NCBI RefSeq assembly: GCF_010668395.1
Contig: NZ_WUEY01000006.1
Coordinates: 124,001 to 188,000, forward strand
Direction: 5' to 3'
DNA from: Martinezella lusitana
Lineage (GTDB): Bacteria > Pseudomonadota > Alphaproteobacteria > Rhizobiales > Rhizobiaceae
Length of the DNA: 64,000 nucleotides
In this document: positions 1 to 8,033 of the stretch, one piece after another
Position numbering within the stretch: the first letter of the stretch is position 1
How the letters are laid out: each line of letters starts with the position of its first letter
Made by a program: the position numbers and the translations under genes
The notes under the pieces: generated by a model
Database searches by the model: none
Told to the model about the DNA's origin: nothing
The model's input: the letters and a program-made list of their open reading frames with translations, nothing else

Positions 1-2388
1 AACGGGGACATTCCCCCGCTGATCGATCGACAACGCCAACGCGACCGGCCGCACCCAAATGGGTTGGCTACTAAGCATGAAGGTCTGGCCTGTCATCGCC
101 AGCAGCAATGTTGTGCCCATCACACCGGCGATTGCTGCGGCTGCATCCGGTGGAACCGCATTCCCTATTCTTTCGCGCCATGCAGAATCGGATTGCCCGT
201 CCAGTTGGAAGCGCGACAGTTCCCATCTACGAATGTAATCGGCCTTGTCATCCGGGATCGGCTGGAACTCTTCGTCCGGGTCGAACAACGATTGAAGAGC
301 AGCGAGCTCGAGCGTCGTGAAGGGCCGGTGCCAGGTGCCGTCCAACGCTCTAATTACCGCTATCAACCGGTCGCTAGCTTCCGGGAGTCGATCAGAGCTT
401 CCACCTTCGCCGCCTCGCGGATCCGCAACAGACCACGGACCGCGATCGTATTTGCCGAAGGCGGGAACGGCGCCGGAGTGTTCGGCCCACGGAGTCACTC
501 CGTAGTGACCGCCCGACTTGTAGTGGTCACGGTTTTCATTCAACCCAACGGGTCGAGGATCGGCTACGGCGAAGGCGCCGTTTGATGGCAGTGACTCTCC
601 CCGCACGGTACCGGAGCTATCGTCCCAACCGTGGACTCCGTGGACACCGCCCTGAAGCGCATGCGGCGGTCGTGGATCGGCCACGCTGAGGGCACCTCTA
701 GCAACATGGCGCGCGCCGGTCACGGTTTTGGCCCTATCGTCCCAATCGGTAACCGCTAGAATATTCTGGTGAGCTCCCTCTCCATATCCTGGCCGCGGAT
801 CGGCCACCGCGCCAGCACCGGAACCAAAGCGCGCGCCAGTGACAGCGTCTGCATTCTCGTCCCAATTCTTAACCTTCAACTTGCCTGGATGGGTCTCCGG
901 CCCCCAGTCGACGTTCGGATCCGCCACTGCGAATGCGCCATTGCCCGTAGTTGAGGCAGAGATCACAGTACCTGCGGCTTCCTCGTAAGAAGTCACTCGA
1001 TATTTCGTTTGCTTGTAGTCGTCTCGAGGTGCCGGACGCGGATCCGAAACCGCCAACCCACCAGCCGGACCGCCGGGCACGGCTATTGCCGGGGATTCCT
1101 CGCACCAGGATACGATCCGGAAGACATTGGTGAACCGCGGCTTTTCTTCCAACCGAGGATCGGCGACCGAAAATGTGCCCTGGCCCGGCGCCTTGACGTT
1201 TATGATTGATCCGCTGGGCTCACCCCATCGACGAACGCCATATTGGTGGTACTCGAGACTTCCCTCGGGCGGACGAGGATCCGCGACGCTGAAGTTGCCG
1301 GATCCCGGTCTGCCATTGGCGGTAACGGTCCCAGACGGTTCCGACCACTCCCTCACTCCCAGGAATCCAGATCCTTCGAGGCTCGAGAACGAACGAGGAT
1401 CGGCGACCGAAAACCGGCCAGTTGTCGCGCTGGCATTGCCTGTCACAGTCCTAGACGTTTCGTTCCAGGGCAGCACGCCAAGAATGTCGTCATGCCAGTT
1501 CGCCACCGGCAAAATGCCGAAATCACGAAGTACGCCTTGCTCAACTTCCAACTTGTTAAGCGACCGCCAATCGGATCCGGCCTCCACGAAAGCTAGGCGG
1601 ACCCACGTCTTCCATTGGAGCGCCGGGATTCGATGCAAGGGTCCACCTCGGGCGTCTCCGGGTAGCGGAAGTCTTTCAAGGATCTCGCCCACGCCCCTCA
1701 ACCGTTTTTTCTCCGGTTGGTACAGAAAGGGCGGCACCTTGGCCTCATGACGAGCCACCAGGAGGAAGCGCTTGCGACTCTGCCCCAGACCTCCGATCTC
1801 CCCGCAGTCGTGGGTGGTCTCGGCTACGGCATAGCCATAGGCCCGCAAGAGGGCGACGATCTGGTCGAGCAATCCGCGTCCTCGCTTCATGATGCGAGGC
1901 ACATTCTCGAAAATGATCAGTTTTGGCAGATCATCCTTGAACGCTTCAAGCATCAGCCAGACGCCCCGTAGCGTCAAACGGTTGAGTGCTTGGTACTTGG
2001 CTGTCTTGCTTGATGACTCAGGAAGCAAGCCTGAAAAACCCTTGCACGGGGCACTCAGAAACACGACGTCCGGAAACTCGCCGCCGGCAGCGCGTCTTAT
2101 ATCGTCGGGCGTCGCTTCACGCCAACCAGCATCAGGATCCCGGCCATGAAATGCACGGTACTGCTCGCGGTCGAACATATCCAGCAAGGTACCGGGCACC
2201 TTTGCAAGCCGACCGAAATCCCGGACCGCAGCCGGATCATTGTCGACACCGCCAACGCATCTGAACTTCGCGCGGAAGTTTCCAACTCGGGCCGTTCCCT
2301 TGTTGAATCCCTTCGCCGCGGCTCCGAGACCACAGAACAGATGGAAGTGGGTAAACACCACTTCATTCAAGAGTGGGACGTCGTTCAA
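1..2388 (-). CDS. Phage C5-cytosine DNA methyltransferase with internal tandem repeats (3' end outside window)
   Basis: Methylates C5 of cytosine in DNA. The minus-strand frame is open from a TTG at 2388 to the window edge (796 codons, no stop seen). Motif I is HLFCGLGAA (residues 16-24), motif IV is APCKGFS with nucleophile Cys115, motif VI is ENV (161-163), motif VIII is QSRKR (203-207), and motif X is RIGNAVPP near position 150-175. Between VIII and X, where the target-recognition domain normally sits, are nine degenerate repeats of about 40 residues, each containing VADPR or a variant. The TTG start overlaps the TGA of the upstream gene (TTGA) and has a purine-rich AAGAAGG about 10 bases before it. 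Last visible gene of the leftward early operon. The plus-strand frames here are antisense shadows. Target sequence unknown. Confidence 0.9.
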   Translation of the reverse strand, partial: MNDVPLLNEVVFTHFHLFCGLGAAAKGFNKGTARVGNFRAKFRCVGGVDNDPAAVRDFGRLAKVPGTLLDMFDREQYRAFHGRDPDAGWREATPDDIRRAAGGEFPDVVFLSAPCKGFSGLLPESSSKTAKYQALNRLTLRGVWLMLEAFKDDLPKLIIFENVPRIMKRGRGLLDQIVALLRAYGYAVAETTHDCGEIGGLGQSRKRFLLVARHEAKVPPFLYQPEKKRLRGVGEILERLPLPGDARGGPLHRIPALQWKTWVRLAFVEAGSDWRSLNKLEVEQGVLRDFGILPVANWHDDILGVLPWNETSRTVTGNASATTGRFSVADPRSFSSLEGSGFLGVREWSEPSGTVTANGRPGSGNFSVADPRPPEGSLEYHQYGVRRWGEPSGSIINVKAPGQGTFSVADPRLEEKPRFTNVFRIVSWCEESPAIAVPGGPAGGLAVSDPRPAPRDDYKQTKYRVTSYEEAAGTVISASTTGNGAFAVADPNVDWGPETHPGKLKVKNWDENADAVTGARFGSGAGAVADPRPGYGEGAHQNILAVTDWDDRAKTVTGARHVARGALSVADPRPPHALQGGVHGVHGWDDSSGTVRGESLPSNGAFAVADPRPVGLNENRDHYKSGGHYGVTPWAEHSGAVPAFGKYDRGPWSVADPRGGEGGSSDRLPEASDRLIAVIRALDGTWHRPFTTLELAALQSLFDPDEEFQPIPDDKADYIRRWELSRFQLDGQSDSAWRERIGNAVPPDAAAAIAGVMGTTLLLAMTGQTFMLSSQPIWVRPVALALSIDQRGNVPV
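418..1451 (-). repeat. Nine about 115-bp degenerate repeats encoding VADPR units in the methyltransferase
   Basis: Each unit encodes roughly: T/AVTG, a variable Gly/Ala-rich stretch, F-S-VADPRP, a variable linker, then a V-x-x-W-x-E/D-x-S-G turn. Nine units can be read on the minus strand between motifs VIII and X. At DNA level a 20-bp stretch is identical in two units (near 1153 and 1391). Divergence between units argues for an old protein repeat rather than a recent DNA expansion. Confidence 0.85.
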
Positions 2389-2795
2389 TTCTTTTTACCC
2401 TTCTTAGAGTTTGGCCATTTCTTTGCAGCTGGCGTATTCGCTCTGGAGACGTAGCGATCGAGGTGCGTTTCGATATCCATCATCATCTTCATCTCACATT
2501 GAGTGAGGCCAAGGATCAGATCGCATCCGCCCTGGACCTTCATTTCATTCACCTTCTCGGTGATCATCCATTGGAGCTCCGCGAGCGTAAAATCGAAGCT
2601 CCCTTTGCTTTTCACTTCGGCCAACTGCAGGACTTCCATCCATTTCGAGGCCGCCCAAAGGAGGCGGGCCTCCTCGACGCATAAGATGATCGAAACCTCG
2701 CGATAGAGGCCGCCTCTTCTGTCCCAACAGCGGTCGACGATCGTTCTGACAAATTCGAGGACGCTTCCGACCGGGAACTCCTCTAGTGCTGCCAA
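2385..2795 (-). CDS. Hypothetical phage protein, 136 aa
   Basis: Not recognised. A predicted helical protein with a Lys-rich C-terminus ending KKGKKN. The TTG start at 2795 lies inside the end of the GcrA-like gene (13-base overlap), and the stop overlaps the TTG start of the methyltransferase, so it appears translationally coupled on both sides. An alternative ORF in another frame (2545-2841) was judged a shadow because it breaks this stop/start chain. The operon position suggests an early leftward gene, but function is unknown. Confidence 0.55.
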   Translation of the reverse strand: MAALEEFPVGSVLEFVRTIVDRCWDRRGGLYREVSIILCVEEARLLWAASKWMEVLQLAEVKSKGSFDFTLAELQWMITEKVNEMKVQGGCDLILGLTQCEMKMMMDIETHLDRYVSRANTPAAKKWPNSKKGKKN

Positions 2796-3352
2796 CGATG
2801 AAACGGCCTCCGTTTCCTTTCCTTCGGCTTAAGGGGGTCACCTTGATCGTCGACGACCTTTCGATTCATCGTTCTGGTTGTCGTCAGTTTCTTTTGGCAG
2901 TTGGGGCACCACGAGCTTTCCGGCGCAGTCGCCTCTCCGCAAAACATCATCTCTTCCGGCTTCAGTCCGCGGTATCCGTCGAGCAGGGGAGCACGACAGT
3001 TATTCTGTCCCAGATCAAGGATACTCATTGGACCTCGGCTCTTCCGGCGCCGATCATTGAGCACGACGACATCCGCCGTCGTGTCGATCTCCTTAGGCTT
3101 TCGCGCCTTTCTCGGCTGTCGCGGTGCTCTCGAGATCGGCACCACATTTGGCTTCTTTGCTGGCGAGTGATTGCCCCTCGGCTTGCTGCCATTGAGATGA
3201 ATCTTTTTGCGATGGCAGAAGCCTATGATGGCATTTCTCGTCGCGCCGTCAATTTGATCCGCGATCTGAGCGGCGCTCAAGCCGGCCGATGTCATGCTCG
3301 CCAGGACCTTGCATTTCTCGTCACTATTCATTGCTTGCCAACGAAGGCGCAT
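2783..3352 (-). CDS. GcrA-family cell-cycle regulator homolog (phage)
   Basis: GcrA is the alphaproteobacterial sigma70-associated regulator that activates promoters carrying methylated GANTC. The 189-aa product shows the GcrA layout: an N-terminal helix-turn-helix with LSAAQIADQI and TRNAIIGFCHRK (about residues 23-50), a basic Pro/Lys-rich linker, and a C-terminal Cys-containing module (NCRAPLL, MFCGEAT, WCPNCQKK) resembling the sigma-binding end of GcrA. An alternative ATG is at codon 8 (3331). It follows the RuvC-like gene by a few bases and overlaps the next gene. Encoded beside DNA methyltransferases and a CtrA-type protein, it may redirect host transcription (inference). Confidence 0.82.
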   Translation of the reverse strand: MRLRWQAMNSDEKCKVLASMTSAGLSAAQIADQIDGATRNAIIGFCHRKKIHLNGSKPRGNHSPAKKPNVVPISRAPRQPRKARKPKEIDTTADVVVLNDRRRKSRGPMSILDLGQNNCRAPLLDGYRGLKPEEMMFCGEATAPESSWCPNCQKKLTTTRTMNRKVVDDQGDPLKPKERKRRPFHRWQH

Positions 3353-3360
3353 TCACAAAC

Positions 3361-4095
3361 TCACTTCTTGAACAGAGCTTCGGCTCGCGCCAATGCATCT
3401 TCTTGGGCCGGCGTCTTTGGCATCGGCTTCTTAGGGCTGAAGAGATCATTCGCGCGGCCGCCATACGGGTTCTTCTTCAGCACCAGCGAGCGGCAAACGC
3501 CGACACTCTCCGCACCGTCGGCATTCGGGACTTCGATCCCAAGCGACTTGCACATCTTCATCGCCAGCTTCTTACAGGTCGCACTATCTCCCGGTCTGCC
3601 ATTTCCAAGGAAGTCTTTCCTCCAGGTCGTTTGGTCGATGTATTCGCATTCAATGTTGAATCGAGCACAGACCTTGGCGGCCGTTGCCGCTAGGGCATTC
3701 GCCCTATGGATTGTCGCTTCATTGGTTCCGGCGACTGTCTCGCGGCGAATTGCTTTCCCGGCCCACTCTGTCTGGGTATCGATGACAGTCTTCTTGCGCT
3801 CGTGGTTCGGAACCAGTGGCTTTTCAATTCCTACAGCAAGGATGGGACCATAGAGCTCTGTCACATCAACGAAGTAGATCGTAAGGCGACGCTCAAAATC
3901 GTCGAGGATAGCGCCGGTGAGAACGGCGTCCAAAGATGACACCTTCAGTCCCAGTGCTTCCTCAACGCGCTCTTTTTTTGTCTTCTGCTTGTAAGGCGCC
4001 GAAGCTGTGAAGGTGGACGCTATGTATTTGCCATTCACAAAGGCCGTGGCTCCGGTGGTCGTCGCAACATCAAGTCCGATATAAACGCCTGTCAT
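3361..4095 (-). CDS. RuvC-like Holliday junction/structure-specific endonuclease (phage)
   Basis: RNase H-fold nuclease of the RuvC type, 244 aa. It opens with the beta-strand motif YIGLDVATTTG containing the first catalytic Asp (residue 9), has AVGIEKP supplying the acidic residue of the fourth strand, and ends with NADGAESVGV, comparable to the final Asp cluster of RuvC. The C-terminal 40 residues are a Lys/Pro-rich tail. The ATG start overlaps the stop of the Rha-like gene (ATGA). Likely resolves branched phage DNA during replication or recombination. Related YqgF-type nucleases cannot be fully excluded, but the DGAES motif and phage context favour a resolvase. Confidence 0.75.
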   Translation of the reverse strand: MTGVYIGLDVATTTGATAFVNGKYIASTFTASAPYKQKTKKERVEEALGLKVSSLDAVLTGAILDDFERRLTIYFVDVTELYGPILAVGIEKPLVPNHERKKTVIDTQTEWAGKAIRRETVAGTNEATIHRANALAATAAKVCARFNIECEYIDQTTWRKDFLGNGRPGDSATCKKLAMKMCKSLGIEVPNADGAESVGVCRSLVLKKNPYGGRANDLFSPKKPMPKTPAQEDALARAEALFKK

Positions 4096-5162
4096 TCGGA
4101 GCCCTTCCCGGTCATCCGGAAGCGACCTTCAATAAAAGGGTGAGTGAACATGAAGGCGGTGACAGAAACACATTCCTTCACAAATCGGTTGAAGGTTGCC
4201 GTGACGTCTTTCTGCCAGTAGACGGCGTAGAGAGATCCATCAGCGTCGACATGGTCATTTCGCACCATTCCGGCGGGCTTCGGAGCATACGGCGATTGCC
4301 GCATCACTTCGTCGATCACGTTGACCGAGAGACCATGTTGGATACCAATTCGGATGCGGATGTGAGAGATCGCCTCGGCATTGCCTGGCCGGGCGCGCAG
4401 TACAGATTGGGCGAGCTCGACGCGATCGACTTTCTCTTCAAGACGTTGGAGTGCTCGAGCCTGCTCAAGCTGCGTCCGCTCCGCATTGGCAATCATCTGG
4501 AATGCATGGGCGAACGCTTCCGCTGTGGTTGGCACCTTGACTATCTGCTGGCTTTTGTGGCTTTGCCAAAAATCCACGAGACGGGCCGTGAACTCGGGGG
4601 AAAGCTGAGCAACAACTACATAGCTGTCGCGCTCGTCGACACGATAAACCTCAACAGATCGGGCGCCGGCGCCGGAGTGAGAGGTTTCCACCAACGGTGT
4701 AAACCTCACCAATTGCTTCTGCGCCAAGCGCTCCATGGTTCGCTTTACGCTGTCGTGCCGCACATCAAGCAATTCAGCTATCTCGCGGCTCGACATCAGG
4801 AGCGTATCGGCTGCCAGCGGCGTAGACTGAAATAGAGGGAGGTTGGGCTGTTCCTGCACGTCGGAAACCTTTTGTGCGATTGTTTCGTGCTTAGTGCCTG
4901 CGCCGAGCGCCGCCATCTGCATTTCCTTCAGCGTGCGCCGGAGTTGAGCCGAGTAAGCAACTGGAGCTTTGCCTCTAGTCTTTGGCGTGCACGGGATCGA
5001 CATTTCCCGTTCCTGGCCGCAATATCGGACCGTGAGTATCGGGTGCGGCCTCTTATCAAGGACATCAACGTCCTCCTTCGGAATCCGATATTCTTCCAGG
5101 ACGCGCATAAGCGCCTTGAAGACATCGGTATTCCGGAGCTTCGCCAACTTATTCTGGCTCAT
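4092..5162 (-). CDS. Rha-family phage regulatory protein
   Basis: 356 aa. The central part (about 122-210) matches the phage regulator Rha family: MSSREIAELLDVRHDSVKRT is the winged-helix recognition segment, followed by an aromatic-rich wing and a helix ending LVDFWQSHK. The N-terminal about 95 residues form a separate unassigned domain. Residues 215-260 are a predicted coiled coil rich in Glu/Gln/Arg. Rha proteins interfere with phage growth in hosts lacking certain factors; the exact role here is unknown. Lies in the leftward operon between the RuvC-like and GapR-like genes. Confidence 0.7.
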   Translation of the reverse strand: MSQNKLAKLRNTDVFKALMRVLEEYRIPKEDVDVLDKRPHPILTVRYCGQEREMSIPCTPKTRGKAPVAYSAQLRRTLKEMQMAALGAGTKHETIAQKVSDVQEQPNLPLFQSTPLAADTLLMSSREIAELLDVRHDSVKRTMERLAQKQLVRFTPLVETSHSGAGARSVEVYRVDERDSYVVVAQLSPEFTARLVDFWQSHKSQQIVKVPTTAEAFAHAFQMIANAERTQLEQARALQRLEEKVDRVELAQSVLRARPGNAEAISHIRIRIGIQHGLSVNVIDEVMRQSPYAPKPAGMVRNDHVDADGSLYAVYWQKDVTATFNRFVKECVSVTAFMFTHPFIEGRFRMTGKGSE

Positions 5163-5177
5163 CCCCGGTGCCTCCTG

Positions 5178-5768
5178 TTACTTGCTCGCAACCTCGTCGA
5201 AATCGTCGACCTTCTTCGCATCGACTTTTTCGGAATCCCGCAGGACTTCCGGCGTAGCCGGCCCCTTCGCGAACTTCTGAGCAAGAATCGCCTGGCCGGC
5301 ATGCCAGCCTTCGATCCACTTGTTGCGCGCCTCATCGCCCATCGCGTTGTCCGGAGCGCAATCCTTACCTTTAAGCCCCGCCTGCTTGCCGTCTTCGAAC
5401 GATCGCTCAGCAAGTGGCCGCGGATCCGAGTCGAACATCTCGAACTGCGTCCCGATCGGATGATTGAGAAGCCGAGCAAGCTCTGTCTCGCGCCGGCGGC
5501 GCTGGATCATCTTGTCGTCATCGTCCTTTTCGAGCGCGATGGCGAAATCGATGTCTTCCTTCGGCACGCCGTCGGATTTGGCCGTCTTGTAGGCGTTGCG
5601 AAGCTCTGCAGTTGCGGACGCTACCTTAGCCTTCAGAGAGGTGATCTTGTCGACGTGACCACGGAGGAGCCGGAGCTGTTGCTCGTCGGTGAGCTCCGAA
5701 TTGTGCCCCTTGCCCGCCTCACTCGGCCCACCGACAACTTTCAGGTTTGGTTTCCTACCTCGCGCCAT
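5178..5768 (-). CDS. GapR/DUF2312-like protein fused to an RMF/CrpP-like C-terminal domain
   Basis: 196 aa. Residues about 30-95 are a long coiled-coil region (LRLLRGHVDKI, then NAYKTAKSDG) with the spacing of GapR/DUF2312, a nucleoid protein of Alphaproteobacteria that binds overtwisted DNA. Residues about 120-165 (FEDGKQAGLKGKDC, NKWIEGWHAGQ) match the pattern of ribosome modulation factor/CrpP proteins: G-x-x-A-G, a C-x-P element, and W-x-x-G-W. Both assignments rest on pattern recognition only. Next to the HU-like gene, so a DNA-architecture role is plausible. Confidence 0.5.
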   Translation of the reverse strand: MARGRKPNLKVVGGPSEAGKGHNSELTDEQQLRLLRGHVDKITSLKAKVASATAELRNAYKTAKSDGVPKEDIDFAIALEKDDDDKMIQRRRRETELARLLNHPIGTQFEMFDSDPRPLAERSFEDGKQAGLKGKDCAPDNAMGDEARNKWIEGWHAGQAILAQKFAKGPATPEVLRDSEKVDAKKVDDFDEVASK

Positions 5769-5772
5769 CGTG

Positions 5773-6048
5773 TCAGACCGCCTTCTTTAGTTCGAGCGAC
5801 GGTTTGAAGCTGATCTTGCGGCCAGCCGGAACGATCACCGTCTCACCGTTTCGCGGATTGCGGGCTTGTCGCTCCTTCGTGTCGCGGACAGTGAACTGAC
5901 CGAAGCCATGGATCTTGACATCGGTGCCGCTCGCCAGAGCAGATGAAACCTGATCAAACGCCTGGTTGATGATATTGGAAACGGTGGACTTCGCGACGCC
6001 GGTGCCTTTCGAGACTTGGTCGACGATATCAGATTTGCTCACGCTCAC
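5773..6048 (-). CDS. HU/IHF-family DNA-binding protein (phage copy)
   Basis: 91 aa, the usual HU length. Shows the dimerisation helices at the N-terminus, the core GFGQFTVRDTKERQARNP, and the DNA-binding arm with RNPRNGE followed by VPAGRKISFKPS. Starts at a GTG (6048) with AAGGAAG about 6 bases upstream; the next in-frame GTG is only two codons further. Expected to bend or compact DNA, helping phage recombination, packaging or the lysogenic switch. The phage-operon setting suggests it is not the housekeeping hupB. Confidence 0.92.
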   Translation of the reverse strand: MSVSKSDIVDQVSKGTGVAKSTVSNIINQAFDQVSSALASGTDVKIHGFGQFTVRDTKERQARNPRNGETVIVPAGRKISFKPSLELKKAV

Positions 6049-6073
6049 CTGAACTTCCTTTTGCTATGCCGCA

Positions 6074-6697
6074 TCAAGCGGCTGGTTCGAAGAGCGGCAT
6101 GGGTTGAAGTGGCCGATCCTCAGAAGCGGGCTTCTCCCGCCTCACCGACACCGTTGCGTCGGCGTCGAATAAAGTCCTTTCGCGTCCCCAGTTCGTGAAC
6201 CCTGGACGCGATTGGCGCGAAAACAAATCAGCTCGAGTCATTCCCGGTGTCGCTTTGAGTACGATGTCGTAGAATTCCTCAGGCTTCCTGCTGTGCTGCC
6301 TGGCAAGTCCGTCGAACACAGACTTGAATGCCCGGTGCTTTGGATTGCCGGTCGTCGCAAGGATGAGGCGTTCATGCATGCTGCGAACCCTGTATCCGGT
6401 TCCGAGCCGCCGCTTCCCGTTCTTCGTCGTCTTAAGCCAGACGAGCGCCGACTTGTAACTAAGGCCATGTGCGTTCAAAATCCGCTGCTGGTCACCCGGC
6501 CTCATCCATTCGCAAGTCCATATCAGCCAAAGGCTATCCGGCCGCGCTAGATGACTGATCACCGCAAAATCGATGATCTCCTGAAGCGTCATCGTGTCGT
6601 ATTGTGCTCGAGCGGACTTCTTCTCCCCATTCTCGGAATAGAGCTTGAAATCCCAGGGCCAATCAACGATGAGCACGTCATAAGAGAATGGTTGCAT
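6074..6697 (-). CDS. MT-A70-family adenine DNA methyltransferase (phage)
   Basis: Predicted N6-adenine methyltransferase of the MT-A70 group. The N-terminal catalytic tetrad reads DWPW (residues 12-15) instead of the usual DPPW; downstream come MTLQEIIDFAV, LWLIWTCEWMRPG, the SHERL-like SMHERLILAT, and the C-terminal SRKPEEFYDIV element, all typical of this group. I start at the ATG at 6697; a GTG at 6748 would add 17 residues and overlap the CtrA-like gene but has no visible ribosome binding site. The product may mark phage DNA or occupy host methylation sites; target unknown. Confidence 0.85.
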   Translation of the reverse strand: MQPFSYDVLIVDWPWDFKLYSENGEKKSARAQYDTMTLQEIIDFAVISHLARPDSLWLIWTCEWMRPGDQQRILNAHGLSYKSALVWLKTTKNGKRRLGTGYRVRSMHERLILATTGNPKHRAFKSVFDGLARQHSRKPEEFYDIVLKATPGMTRADLFSRQSRPGFTNWGRERTLFDADATVSVRREKPASEDRPLQPMPLFEPAA

Positions 6698-6714
6698 GTC
6701 TCCAAATGGCCAGG

Positions 6715-7368
6715 TCAAAGCGCCCTCGCCCGTACTTGGACAACCCACGGCGCCAGTTTGTTGTTCCTGGTTGGCTGACTTTTGATTTGAATTTTGCCTT
6801 TGTTCGCCAGCCTCACCATTATGGGCAACAGCGGGACGGTTAAGCCGGATTTTCTTGCGATCACCCGGGCCGGCAACTTTGTGCGCCCTGACGAATCCAT
6901 TTCGGCTATCAGAACGCTCAAAATGGCCCTTTCATTTTCACCATTCCGACGACGATCGGAGGAATACTCCTCGGTTATCGCCTGGGCGACTTCGCCATTC
7001 ATTACCTGTGCAAGGAGCTCTCGATCGTGAAGCTTATATCCAGAGCTATGGATCGTCTCGATCTTCAAACCGAATGGGAAGATCTTCTTCCGCAGCTTGC
7101 ATATAAAGACGTCGATGATTTTCATTTCAGGAGCATCGTCGAACTGATCATGATAGACATATTCGAACAACGCTCGCTTCGAATGCGGTCTGCCATCGCC
7201 GAGCGCCGTGAGAAATCGGGCTTCGGTCAAGGTTAGTTTGAATTTTTCCTTGATCGACAGAACCATATTGTCGGTATTGAAGACCTTCAGGGACTCCACC
7301 ATCGCCTCGAGATCATAAATCTTCGCGATCAAGCGATCTTTCGGCCAAGTCTCATAGTTGGTGTCCAT
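6715..7368 (-). CDS. CtrA-type winged-helix DNA-binding protein without receiver domain
   Basis: 217 aa. Residues about 40-114 form an OmpR/PhoB-type winged helix; the recognition segment EMKIIDVFICKLRKKI is almost the same as in the cell-cycle regulator CtrA, and TEARFLTALGDG and HSSGYKL complete the fold. There is no phospho-receiver domain; the N-terminus is a short helical segment. The C-terminal about 75 residues (ERAILSVLIAEM to VVQVRARAL) look like a second small winged helix. Known CtrA controls replication and division in Alphaproteobacteria; a phosphorylation-independent phage form could occupy CtrA sites (inference). Confidence 0.8.
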   Translation of the reverse strand: MDTNYETWPKDRLIAKIYDLEAMVESLKVFNTDNMVLSIKEKFKLTLTEARFLTALGDGRPHSKRALFEYVYHDQFDDAPEMKIIDVFICKLRKKIFPFGLKIETIHSSGYKLHDRELLAQVMNGEVAQAITEEYSSDRRRNGENERAILSVLIAEMDSSGRTKLPARVIARKSGLTVPLLPIMVRLANKGKIQIKSQPTRNNKLAPWVVQVRARAL

Positions 7369-7442
7369 TCAAGCCATCTATTTTTGGATGTCTTGCCGGC
7401 CTCTTCGCCGGCGCGCTCCGCCATGACAGATAGCGAAGTGCC

Positions 7443-7625
7443 CTATCGAATTAAGCCCACGGTGACGCCGAGTGTGATACAAAAGGCCGTCGCGACAACG
7501 ATCTTGGGAAAACCAACGGTGGCGATCTCCTTGAGATCAAGCCCGAGCCGCGTTGCCTCTTGCATTTTTCTGCGCAGATCCCTTGAGGTCACCACCAGAG
7601 CCAGTATCGCCTTCATCAGTTTCAT
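7443..7625 (-). CDS. Small membrane protein, 60 aa
   Basis: Starts at the ATG at 7625 with a clear GGGGAG ribosome site 6-7 bases upstream; a longer frame to 7670 has no such site. The N-terminal MKLMKAILALVV and the C-terminal IVVATAFCITLGVTVGLI are both hydrophobic; the latter is a good membrane span. The middle is charged (SRDLRRKMQEATR). It overlaps the 3' end of the upstream gene by 89 bases in another frame. Function unknown; an early phage membrane protein. Confidence 0.55.
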   Translation of the reverse strand: MKLMKAILALVVTSRDLRRKMQEATRLGLDLKEIATVGFPKIVVATAFCITLGVTVGLIR

Positions 7626-7941
7626 GATGACTCCCCTTCGCGATCCTGAGCAGGTTGTCGATATGGTCAATCTTTCGGCGGTTGGCGGCCGCTAACTCTT
7701 CCACGATCCAGACCAGGCGCTCGTAGTAGTGAAGGTGTATCGTCACTCTCTTTCGGTGGAACAGCTTATGTAGCCATGAACCGAAGTCGCCTTTCTTTGT
7801 AAGTGAATCCAGGGCTGGCCCGATATAAACGGTCGACACCTTCTCCATTCTCACGGCCTCATGGCAAAGCCTATATGCCCGCTCATAGGCCCCTTCAGGA
7901 GAAGAGACGTCTTGACGAATTCGGCAAACACTTTGACCCAT
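7537..7941 (-). CDS. Hypothetical phage protein, 134 aa
   Basis: First gene after the repressor on the leftward transcript. Strong AAAGGAG ribosome site directly upstream of the ATG at 7941. The first 90 residues are ordered (AYERAYRLCHEAV, SWLHKLFHRKRVTI, LVWIVEELAAANRR), whereas the last 35 are a low-complexity Gly/Asp/Ser tail that overlaps the next gene. No family recognised. Confidence 0.6.
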   Translation of the reverse strand: MGQSVCRIRQDVSSPEGAYERAYRLCHEAVRMEKVSTVYIGPALDSLTKKGDFGSWLHKLFHRKRVTIHLHYYERLVWIVEELAAANRRKIDHIDNLLRIAKGSHHETDEGDTGSGGDLKGSAQKNARGNAARA

Positions 7942-8033
7942 CTGTCATCTCCTTTCCGCTATTACTTCGAACAACAAACGGAAAGGAGACTTGAATGACT
8001 GAAAATATCCACCCAAGCCCCAATCAAGTCGGC

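Noticed and set aside
418..1451. Regularly spaced repeats resembling a CRISPR array
   Set aside because: Units are degenerate at DNA level, have no constant repeat with unique spacers, and lie in an open reading frame of the methyltransferase.
64..2454. Several plus-strand ORFs with repeated GSAT-type residues
   Set aside because: They are antisense to the minus-strand C5-methyltransferase, whose catalytic motifs are all in order; the apparent repeats are the reverse reading of its VADPR units.
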